Source of the DNA: Oceanipulchritudo coccoides
GTDB taxonomy: Bacteria; Verrucomicrobiota; Verrucomicrobiia; Opitutales; Oceanipulchritudinaceae
Assembly (NCBI RefSeq): GCF_010500615.1
Contig: NZ_JAAGNX010000002.1
Span: forward strand, 1,097,478 to 1,161,477
DNA length: 64,000 bases
Direction: 5' to 3'
In this document: positions 27,211 to 34,600 of the stretch, in pieces
Numbering within the stretch: position 1 is the stretch's first letter
How the letters are laid out: every line of letters starts with the position of its first letter
Made by a program: the position numbers and the translations under genes
The notes under the pieces: generated by a model
What the model saw: the letters and a program-made list of their open reading frames with translations, nothing else
Told to the model about the DNA's origin: nothing
Database searches by the model: none

Positions 27211-27864
27211 TTATTTAAGCAGGGTCATTACGGCGAGAAACTGGCATGCGGCCCCGCCCATGACGAAGAGATGCCAGATGGCATGGTGAAATTTGAGTGA
27301 ATGCCATTTATAGAAGACAACGCCCAACGAGTACAGCAGGCCACCTGAAACAAGCAGGATCAGCGCGGGCGTGGAGAGGGTCTTGATAAGGGGAAAGAGG
27401 AAGGCCACGACTAGCCATCCCATGGCCAGATAAATAGCCGTTGAGAGCCAGGTGCCGCGCTCGGGCTTCAGGATTTCACGGAGAATCCCCACAATCGCCA
27501 GTCCCCAGATGATCCCGAACAAGGTCCAGCCGACAGCCCCGCGGAGCGGGCCTAGACAGAAGGGCGTGTAAGTTCCCGCAATGAGCAGGTAAATACTGCT
27601 GTGATCGGCCACGAGGAAAACGCGCTTCCATTTGAGATTCCTGAATGAGTGATACAGCGTGGACGAGAAGTGGAGCAGGATAAGTGTCGCGCCATACAGG
27701 CTGCAGGCGGTGATCATGTAGCCGTTTGAGTGAATCGAGGCCACTACAACGGCGACGACAAGGCCGGCAATGCTGAGAATTGATCCGATGCCGTGGGTAA
27801 TTGAATTGGCCCATTCCTCGGCATTGGAGTATCCTGAGGTTGGGTGAAGATCGCGTGAGGACAT
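27211..27864 (-). CDS. Haemolysin III / PAQR-family membrane protein
   Basis: A 217-residue seven-helix membrane protein. I use the ATG at 27864, which gives 'MSSRDLHPTSGYSNAEEWANSITHG', the normal family N-terminus; a TTG 57 bases upstream is less likely. The PAQR/HlyIII metal-site motifs are present: 'SSTLYHSF' in TM2, 'DHSSIYLLIAGTYTPF' in TM3 and 'HAIWHLFVMGG' in TM7, supplying the conserved serine, aspartate and histidines that bind zinc in animal relatives. Bacterial members are linked to membrane homeostasis; the old haemolysin label is weakly supported in general. It is the first gene of a two-gene leftward operon with the NTF2-like gene. An inverted repeat lies 20 bases upstream. Confidence 0.9.
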   Translation of the reverse strand: MSSRDLHPTSGYSNAEEWANSITHGIGSILSIAGLVVAVVVASIHSNGYMITACSLYGATLILLHFSSTLYHSFRNLKWKRVFLVADHSSIYLLIAGTYTPFCLGPLRGAVGWTLFGIIWGLAIVGILREILKPERGTWLSTAIYLAMGWLVVAFLFPLIKTLSTPALILLVSGGLLYSLGVVFYKWHSLKFHHAIWHLFVMGGAACQFLAVMTLLK

Positions 27865-27883
27865 GGTAAATAGTCTTAGTGAA

Positions 27884-27921
27884 TTTACTTGTGAAGTAAA
27901 GCCGTGTTCGTTAAGTTTCAA
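27884..27921 (-). promoter_or_regulatory. Possible promoter/operator of the haemolysin-III-like operon
   Basis: The perfect inverted repeat TTTACTT-GTG-AAGTAAA (27884-27900) lies 20 bases upstream of the start. On the minus strand TTGAAA (complement of 27916-27921), a 17-base spacer and TACTTC (complement of 27893-27898) would place the repeat over the -10. The -35 match is good and the -10 match is poor. Confidence 0.35.
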
Positions 27922-28027
27922 TCGTTGTCCCCAGTAGATCGCGGCGTAATCTGGAAAGATCCAAAATTGGGCTGAATTGCCTATTATCCTTCTTGATTCC
28001 GCTTAACAAATCATCACAGTCTGAATA

Positions 28028-29893
28028 ATGTTGTCTATTTCTACTCCCGTCCGGTCAGGAATCCGGACATTTCTTCTGGGTCTCATCACTATTCACCTCC
28101 TCTCGATTGCCATTTGGGCGCAAAGTACCGATGAAGGGGGTTTCCTTTATCCCGTACAGGACCAACTGACGCTTCAGGAGTACATGCAGCGGGTGGTTGA
28201 TTTCAATGAATCCGTCCAGGGTCGCGTGCTGGGTTTTCAGGCGGCACGCAGCCAGCGCAAGGCGGAGATGGGACAGTTTGAGCCCGCTTTTGTCGCCTCC
28301 GGCGAATATGTCGACCGCCGGCAGCCAAATGACGATATCCAGCAGCGAACCTCAGGGTATGCAGAAGCTGCTGTTCAGGCGGCCTTCAACGGGGATCCCG
28401 CTCCTCCGCGGGACCTGTATCCCTATATTTTTGAGGAGCGCAATTGGCGTTATTCCTCAGCAATCGAAATGACCACGCCTCTCGGGACGCGGTTCAGGCT
28501 CGGTGCGACGGGCGGCGAGTTATTTAATAATGTCCCTTCCACGCAGAACAGCCAGCAGGAGGGATTTGTCACTTCACTCGGCCTGACGGTCGAACAGCCC
28601 CTCCTGAAAGGGATGGGATTTGCCGCGAATCTGGCCTCTCTGCGGTTGGCCGCCCGGCAGTCCGAAATTGCCTTTCAGGAGTATCGCCGTGAGCTGATGC
28701 AAGTCGTTGCACAGGCTGAGCTGGCATACTGGGAACTGTATTACGCGCAGGAAGAGCTTACCCTGAGCCAGGAATCAGTCGCCCTTGCCCAGACGTTGGT
28801 GGACGACAGCACAACCAGTTTTGAATCCGGACGCGGATCCCGCCTGGATGTCCTTGAGGCGGAAGCGGGACTGGCTCTGCGGAAATCCCGTGAACGGTCC
28901 TCTTTCCAGAGACGGGTCGAGGCGATGAATAAACTGGCTGCCTTCTTCGGGGATGTTCCCCGCTATCGACAGGTGGATTATACAGCGATTGATGAACCTG
29001 TCTCCCAGCCTGTTAAGACCTCTTTCAATAACGGTATCCAGACGGCCATGAAGATGAATCCGGATTTTCTGCGCGCCAAAATCCAGAAGGAGCAGGAAAA
29101 GATCCGGATGAAGTATGCCAAAAACCAGCGCCTTCCGGAGCTGAACCTGACGGCGAGTTATGCAGCCTCAGGCCATGGCAATGATTGGGACACATCCTAC
29201 ACGGATGTTGAAAACAACGATTTCCCGACTTGGACTGTTGGTCTAGTCTTGCGCTTGCCACTCTGGGGCGATGTGCGCGGCCGCAACGAGTTGCGGGCTT
29301 CCCGTTTGCGCATGATGCAGGCAGAGCGGGCGGAATCCAACCTGATGACTCAGTTGCGAGTCGGCCGGGACAGTTCCGAGCAACGCCTGAAGACCAATTT
29401 CATGACTGCCCGAAGCCTCGAATCGGTGGTTGAATTCCGGACCAATCTCTTGGAAACGCGGATGGAAAGCCGCGATGTCGGCCGCATGGATGCAAGAAGC
29501 GTTTTGGAGGCTGAGCAGGAGCTGTTTGTCGCCCGCCTGGAGCAACTGCAGAGCGAAGTTGAATGCCAGCGCGCCCTGCTTGAGCTGCAGCTGATTTCCG
29601 GGAGCCTTCTGCAGGTAAGGGGCATTGAAACCAGCCTTGAGGACCTTGAATACCAGACCCGCAGTTTGCAACAAGGGACCAAATTACCATCCGCCGGATT
29701 GGTTTACACCGCCCCGGAAATTGTCCGCCTGCCGGCCGAAGAGCCTGTTTCCTTTGAGGAAGACATGCCCCGCGCTCCGTGGATGGGCATAGAATGGCAG
29801 AACTTTGGAACCAACTCTCCCTCAACGATTCTCAATAATGAAGATACCCAGAAAAGAACTCCTCGCCGTTTTGACGGTAGCCATATCAATTGA
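28028..29893 (+). CDS. TolC-family outer-membrane protein, first gene of the giant-protein export locus
   Basis: A 621-residue exported protein: a signal peptide (about residues 10-36, 'LLSIAIWAQ'), then two homologous blocks of long helices typical of TolC ('RRELMQVVAQAELAYWELYYAQEEL', 'TLVDDSTTSFESGRGSRLDVLEAE', 'NLLETRMESRDVGRMDARSVLEAE'). It is about 150 residues longer than usual, partly from a 60-residue insertion near the N-terminus and partly from a proline-rich acidic tail after about residue 545 that is outside the TolC fold. The end of the gene overlaps the next gene by 56 bases. In context it would supply the outer-membrane duct for export of the giant LEPR-XLL protein. It shares little with the 432-residue TolC of the RND pump, so the two are separate systems. 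Confidence 0.88.
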   Translation: MLSISTPVRSGIRTFLLGLITIHLLSIAIWAQSTDEGGFLYPVQDQLTLQEYMQRVVDFNESVQGRVLGFQAARSQRKAEMGQFEPAFVASGEYVDRRQPNDDIQQRTSGYAEAAVQAAFNGDPAPPRDLYPYIFEERNWRYSSAIEMTTPLGTRFRLGATGGELFNNVPSTQNSQQEGFVTSLGLTVEQPLLKGMGFAANLASLRLAARQSEIAFQEYRRELMQVVAQAELAYWELYYAQEELTLSQESVALAQTLVDDSTTSFESGRGSRLDVLEAEAGLALRKSRERSSFQRRVEAMNKLAAFFGDVPRYRQVDYTAIDEPVSQPVKTSFNNGIQTAMKMNPDFLRAKIQKEQEKIRMKYAKNQRLPELNLTASYAASGHGNDWDTSYTDVENNDFPTWTVGLVLRLPLWGDVRGRNELRASRLRMMQAERAESNLMTQLRVGRDSSEQRLKTNFMTARSLESVVEFRTNLLETRMESRDVGRMDARSVLEAEQELFVARLEQLQSEVECQRALLELQLISGSLLQVRGIETSLEDLEYQTRSLQQGTKLPSAGLVYTAPEIVRLPAEEPVSFEEDMPRAPWMGIEWQNFGTNSPSTILNNEDTQKRTPRRFDGSHIN

Positions 29894-30575
29894 GGCGCAA
29901 GCCGCGGATGTGGTCCGCTGTCTCACTGAGCCAATTGCAGATGTGCAGATGTCCTCAATCGTTCCCGGAACGGTTGCGGCCATTCATTTCGGGGAAGGCA
30001 GCTTTGTCGACAAAGGGACTGTCGTCCTCGAAATGGAGGCACGATCCGAGCAACTCGACATCAAGCGCAGGAGTGTCCTTGTCGACAACCTGAAGGCGAC
30101 CCTCGAGCGTTCTGAGATGCTGCTTGAGAAGACCAGCTCCATTTCGATGGAAGAGGTGGATGAAACCCGCAGCGAATACCAGATTTCCAAGATCGAGCTC
30201 GAGCTGGCCCGGGAGGCCCTGGAGAAAAAACTCATCAAGGCCCCCATAACGGGAATTGTCACGGAGCTGCCCATTGAGGTGGGGGAGTTTTGTGAGCCAC
30301 CGCAAATTTTGCTACGCATAGTGGATACGCGCCAATTCAATTGTGTGGCGAACATTGATCCCGCCTTGGCGGCCAGTCTCTCAATGGATGATCCGGTCGC
30401 CTTTTCCTCGGAGAGGGGTTCCGAAGCGGACAAAGTAATGGGCAAGATTGTCTTTATTTCGCCCGTGGTTGATCCGGCCAGCGGCCTTTTGCGCATCAAG
30501 GCTCAATTCACTAACACCGACGGCGCGGTGCGGCCCGGTGAGGGTGGCACGCTTCAACTTTTTCCCACTGAATAG
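29838..30575 (+). CDS. Short HlyD-like periplasmic adaptor
   Basis: A 245-residue adaptor. I choose the ATG at 29838 because it gives a compact signal peptide ('MKIPRKELLAVLTVAISIEAQA'); a TTG 33 bases upstream would put charged and polar residues in front. The mature part has a first lipoyl half ('IVPGTVAAIHFGEGSFVDKG'), a short coiled-coil hairpin (about residues 65-125), the second lipoyl half ('IKAPITGIVTELPIEVGE') and a beta-barrel ('SPVVDPASGLLRIKAQF'). It is shorter than normal adaptors (350-480) because it lacks a membrane-proximal domain. The start is inside the preceding TolC gene (56-base overlap) and the stop is 2 bases from the next start, so it is tightly coupled to the export operon. 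Confidence 0.85.
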   Translation: MKIPRKELLAVLTVAISIEAQAADVVRCLTEPIADVQMSSIVPGTVAAIHFGEGSFVDKGTVVLEMEARSEQLDIKRRSVLVDNLKATLERSEMLLEKTSSISMEEVDETRSEYQISKIELELAREALEKKLIKAPITGIVTELPIEVGEFCEPPQILLRIVDTRQFNCVANIDPALAASLSMDDPVAFSSERGSEADKVMGKIVFISPVVDPASGLLRIKAQFTNTDGAVRPGEGGTLQLFPTE

Positions 30576-30577
30576 AC

Positions 30578-32440
30578 ATGGCCGGAGATTTTGAAAAAAC
30601 TGATTCCTTTCGGGACGCGCTTGAACAACTGGCCTATCTGCGCCGGTTTTCCGGTCCGCCCTCTGAATTCTGGCAGGCCTATCTCGATGCCTTGGTAACG
30701 GTCGGCAACGCTCGTTTTGGTCTGGTTGTGCGCAAGCGCAGCAGTGGAGACACCGACTGGCGCAAAGTCGTGGCATCCCCGGCCAATCTTGGCGGAGAGG
30801 GGTTGACCAAGTTCTTCGCGGGAGTGGAAGCCCTCTGTGAAAGCGCACTTGAAGACGGGGAGGCCAAGCAGGAGATTTCCTCGGAATCGGGCGAAGGGCA
30901 TACTGACATGGGATTGGCCATTCGGCTGGAGACCGGTCGTTCCAGTGAACAGTGGGTGGCCGTGTTTTTACTGGCCAATACCTCGGCAACGGAGGCCGAC
31001 GAGTCCATCAAGCGGCTCCTTCTGGCCAACTGCATGCCGGCGGATGTCCAGCATTACCAGACCTCCAATCGTGCCCCCGGAGCGGCTTCGCAGGCCGCCT
31101 CGGTGATTGACCTGGTTGTCATGATGGACGGCAAGACGCGCTTTCTTGAAATGGGCATGGCCTTTGTGAATGAGCTGGCCGGCCAGCACCATTGCGAACG
31201 GGTCAGCCTTGGCTGGGAACAGCGAGGCTACATCCGCCTGAAGGCGATCAGCCACTCGGACAAGTTCGAGAAGAAGATGCAGGCGGTGAGCGAACTGGAA
31301 AAGGTCATGGAAGAGGCCCACGACCAGGACGAGGAAATTTACTGGCCGCCCCTCGATGGCGAAACCCTGATCACCCGGGATCATGAAAAATTTTCCGAGA
31401 GCCAGGGGGTCAAGCACCTGTGCTCGATTCCGCTGAGAATTGACGGGGAGCCGGTCGCTGTGGTCACTCTCGAACGCGCGGGTGAGCCCTTTCTCGATGA
31501 GGAAATCCGTCTCCTGCGCATAACCGCCGATCTGGCCGCTCCTCGGCTGGCCGAATTGAAGCGCCGCGATCGCTGGTTCGGGGCGCGCTGGGCATCCGGA
31601 TGCCGCGAATTCCTCGGGAAGTTTCTGGGGCCTGAAAAGACCTGGACCAAGGTGCTCGCCATTGGTGGTGCCATTGCCTTGGCGGTCCTGTTTTTCGGTG
31701 GCATGAACTATCGCGTTGAGGCGCCGTTCTTATTGCGGACGGAAAATGTCTCTTTCCTTTCGGCCCCCTTTAACGGGTTTATCGCCGAGGTGGACGCCGA
31801 AGTGGGGGACGTCTTTGAAACGGGGCAGCGCCTGATGTCCCTGGACACGCGCGAGCTGCTTCTGGACGAGGCGGCCGCGGCGGCAGACCTGTCGCGTTTC
31901 CTGCGCGAGGAGGAAAAGGCCCGGGCCCGTAATGAACTTGCGGAAATGAGGATTTTTTCCGCCCAGGCTGAACAGGCCCGGGTGCAGTTGGAAACGGTGC
32001 GCTACAATCTTTCGCAAGCCGAAATCAAGAGCCCCTTCGATGCGTTTGTCATTGAGGGTGAGTTGAAAAAGCGCCTTGGAGCGCCGGTCCAGAAAGGGGA
32101 TATCCTCTTCAAGGTTGCCCGTTTGGATCGTCTCTATGTAGAGAGCAAGGTGGACGAGCGGGATATTCACGAGGTAAAGGAGGGCACGATGGTTGAGATC
32201 GCTTTTGCCAGCCAGCCCAAGCAGAAGTTCCCGGCCAAGGTGGTCTTGATTGAACCGGTGGCGACAACCCAGAACACGGAGAATTTCTTCATTGTGCGCG
32301 CACAACTCGAGGAGGTCCCGGAAGACTGGTGGCGCCCGGGAATGGGAGGCATTTCAAAAATCGAAGCCGGTCACCGGACCTTCTTCTGGATTATCTTCCA
32401 CCGTACAATCGATTTTCTCCGGATGTTTTTCTGGATATAG
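30578..32440 (+). CDS. GAF-like / HlyD fusion, inner-membrane adaptor
   Basis: A 620-residue fusion. Residues 1-350 are soluble and contain a GAF-like domain (about 180-330: 'KTRFLEMGMAFVNELAGQ', 'SIPLRIDGEPVAVVTLER') preceded by a second, degenerate alpha/beta region that may be another GAF-like fold. One membrane helix follows at about residues 363-382 ('VLAIGGAIALAVLFFGGMNY'). The periplasmic C-terminal part is an HlyD-type adaptor: lipoyl half ('APFNGFIAEVDAEVGDVFETG'), helical hairpin, second half ('IKSPFDAFVIEGEL') and beta-barrel ('VESKVDERDIHEVKEGTMVEI'). The topology puts the GAF-like part in the cytoplasm, where it could sense a ligand or contact the SecA-like ATPase, and the adaptor part in the periplasm. 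A hydrophobic C-terminal tail ('FFWIIFHRTIDFLRMFFWI') may touch the membrane. Next gene starts 3 bases later. Confidence 0.83.
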   Translation: MAGDFEKTDSFRDALEQLAYLRRFSGPPSEFWQAYLDALVTVGNARFGLVVRKRSSGDTDWRKVVASPANLGGEGLTKFFAGVEALCESALEDGEAKQEISSESGEGHTDMGLAIRLETGRSSEQWVAVFLLANTSATEADESIKRLLLANCMPADVQHYQTSNRAPGAASQAASVIDLVVMMDGKTRFLEMGMAFVNELAGQHHCERVSLGWEQRGYIRLKAISHSDKFEKKMQAVSELEKVMEEAHDQDEEIYWPPLDGETLITRDHEKFSESQGVKHLCSIPLRIDGEPVAVVTLERAGEPFLDEEIRLLRITADLAAPRLAELKRRDRWFGARWASGCREFLGKFLGPEKTWTKVLAIGGAIALAVLFFGGMNYRVEAPFLLRTENVSFLSAPFNGFIAEVDAEVGDVFETGQRLMSLDTRELLLDEAAAAADLSRFLREEEKARARNELAEMRIFSAQAEQARVQLETVRYNLSQAEIKSPFDAFVIEGELKKRLGAPVQKGDILFKVARLDRLYVESKVDERDIHEVKEGTMVEIAFASQPKQKFPAKVVLIEPVATTQNTENFFIVRAQLEEVPEDWWRPGMGGISKIEAGHRTFFWIIFHRTIDFLRMFFWI

Positions 32441-32443
32441 CAG

Positions 32444-34600
32444 ATGGCTGAAGTCCCCTCAACCTACAGTGAATCCTGGTTCAGGATTGCCCAGCAGCGG
32501 GTCAGCCTGCGCCCGCACATCCGCGTCCATCGCCAGCGCTTCCGTGGTGAACGCTGGTATGTCCTGCAGGATCCGTTCAACAACCAGTTCTTCCGGGTGC
32601 GCCCGGCGGCTTACGACTTTCTGGCCCGTTTGCGGCCGGACCGCACGGTTGACTCAGTCTGGCATGAATCCTTCGAGGCGGATCCGGAAAACGCTCCCGG
32701 GCAGGAGGAAGTCCTGCACCTGCTGGCCCAGCTCTATGGCGCCAACTTGTTGCATTCCGCGCTTGCCCCAGACAGTGCCCGGCTCTTTGACCGCTATACG
32801 AAGCGCAAACAGAAGGAACGGCAGGCCTTTTTCCGGAGCATCATGTTTGCCCGGATCCCGCTGATTGATCCGGACAATTTCCTGAAGCGGTCCCTTGCCA
32901 TTGGCCGGGCTGCCTTCAGCTGGTTCGGGCTGGCGGTGTGGTTACTCGTGGTCGGGCTCGCCCTCAAGATTGTCATCGATAATTTTTCCGACCTGAAGGA
33001 ACAAACGCAGGGCGTTCTTTCGCCGGACAACTTGTTCTGGCTCTATGCCGGACTGGTCATCATCAAGACCGTGCACGAATTCGGGCATGCCTTCGCCTGC
33101 CGGCGATTCGGGGGAGAAGTGCATACGATGGGGATCATGTTCCTGCTCTTTACTCCGATTCCCTACATGGACGCGACGGCTTCATGGTCCTTCCGGAGCC
33201 GCTGGCAACGCGCCCTCGTCGGCTCCGCGGGGATGATTGTCGAGATCTTTGTCGCTGGCCTTGCGGCCTTTGTTTGGGTCAATACTGCTCCGGGGACCAT
33301 TCATAGCCTGGCCTACAACATGATGTTCGTGGCCTCCGTCTCGACAGTGCTCTTCAATATCAATCCGCTGCTGCGCTTTGACGGTTACTACATCCTGTCG
33401 GATCTGCTGGATATCCCCAATCTGCACCAGCGATCAACAGGTCTCCTGAAGCACTTGATTGAGTATTACTGTTTTGGATACAAGAAGTCGGTCAACCCTG
33501 CCCGGAGCAACAAGGAGGCCTTCTGGCTGACCGTATTTGCGATCTGCAGCACGATTTACAAAGTCATCATTTTCACGACTATTCTCTTCTTCCTCGCCGA
33601 TCGTTTTCTCATTCTGGGGATCATCATGGCGATTGTCTGTGCCGTGGCATGGGTGTGCGTACCGATCTACAAGTTGATTGTCTACCTGGCGAGCAGTCCG
33701 AAACTCCAGCGGACCCGCCTCCGGGCAGTATCCTGCGTGGCCGGGTTCCTCCTTGTCCTCCTGATCATTCTCGACGTGATCCCGTTCCCGAACCACTTCC
33801 GTTCACCGGGAGTCCTGCAGGCCAGTACTTATTCCGTGGTTGTTCCGGAAACATCCGGGATTGTTGAGGAAGTGCTCAGCGCTGACGGAAGCCGGGTCTC
33901 TGCCGGGGATCCGCTCCTTCGCCTTGTGAATACCGAGCTGGCGCTGCAAATCCGGTCAGCGGAGGCCCAGCTTGAGCAGACACAGGCAATGCAACGCCGC
34001 GCTCTCCGTGAGGCAACTGCCGACTTGAAACCGCTGGAAAGCCGGGCTGAAGCAACCCGCAAACTGCTGCATCGTCTGGAGGAATCGCGTGAAGCGCTGG
34101 TGCTGCGGGCGGCCCACGACGGGACATGGGTTGCTCCAGGGATCAAGGATTCGGTTGGATCCTGGTTGGAACGCGGCACACCCGTCGGTCAGGTCATTGA
34201 TGAATCGGAGTTTTATTTTTCCGCGATTGTCTCGCAGAACGAAGCCTCCCGGCTCTTTTCCAAGGAAATCCTTGGTTCGGACGTGAAACTCTTCGGCCAG
34301 GCTGGCGAGCTCCTGGCGGTAGAATCGCGCAAAGTCATTCCGGTTGAAAAGGAGCGTCTCCCTTCCGCGGCCATTGGCTGGGCGGGCGGTGGCGACGTCG
34401 CGGTCGACATGTCCGAGCAGAGCGGGACCCGCACGGCCGAACCGTTCTTCGAGGTCCGTGCCAACATCGGTGAAGCCGGTGAGAGCCAGCTTTTGCATGG
34501 AAGGGGAGGGCGCATCCGTTTTGATCTTCCGGCGGAACCTCTTCTTCGGCAATGGATGCGCAAGCTCCGGCAGCTCCTGCAGAACCGCTATGGGATATGA
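32444..34600 (+). CDS. PqqD-like / M50 site-2-protease-like / HlyD fusion protein
   Basis: A 718-residue polytopic membrane protein with three parts. Residues 20-115 resemble a PqqD-like winged-helix (peptide-recognition) domain ('YVLQDPFNNQFFRVRPAAYDFL' region). Residues 150-460 form an M50-like membrane peptidase: HEFGH at 211-215 is the zinc-binding HExxH, and D313 in 'NINPLLRFDGYY' matches the second conserved M50 site. Residues 465-700 are a periplasmic HlyD-like adaptor ('VVPETSGIVEEVLSADGSRVSAGD', helical hairpin, 'LRAAHDGTWVAPGIKD'). All expected zinc ligands are present, so it may be an active protease. In the locus it could recognise, cleave or gate the giant substrate; this is an inference. 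Its stop overlaps the preferred SecA-like start by 4 bases. Confidence 0.87.
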   Translation: MAEVPSTYSESWFRIAQQRVSLRPHIRVHRQRFRGERWYVLQDPFNNQFFRVRPAAYDFLARLRPDRTVDSVWHESFEADPENAPGQEEVLHLLAQLYGANLLHSALAPDSARLFDRYTKRKQKERQAFFRSIMFARIPLIDPDNFLKRSLAIGRAAFSWFGLAVWLLVVGLALKIVIDNFSDLKEQTQGVLSPDNLFWLYAGLVIIKTVHEFGHAFACRRFGGEVHTMGIMFLLFTPIPYMDATASWSFRSRWQRALVGSAGMIVEIFVAGLAAFVWVNTAPGTIHSLAYNMMFVASVSTVLFNINPLLRFDGYYILSDLLDIPNLHQRSTGLLKHLIEYYCFGYKKSVNPARSNKEAFWLTVFAICSTIYKVIIFTTILFFLADRFLILGIIMAIVCAVAWVCVPIYKLIVYLASSPKLQRTRLRAVSCVAGFLLVLLIILDVIPFPNHFRSPGVLQASTYSVVVPETSGIVEEVLSADGSRVSAGDPLLRLVNTELALQIRSAEAQLEQTQAMQRRALREATADLKPLESRAEATRKLLHRLEESREALVLRAAHDGTWVAPGIKDSVGSWLERGTPVGQVIDESEFYFSAIVSQNEASRLFSKEILGSDVKLFGQAGELLAVESRKVIPVEKERLPSAAIGWAGGGDVAVDMSEQSGTRTAEPFFEVRANIGEAGESQLLHGRGGRIRFDLPAEPLLRQWMRKLRQLLQNRYGI

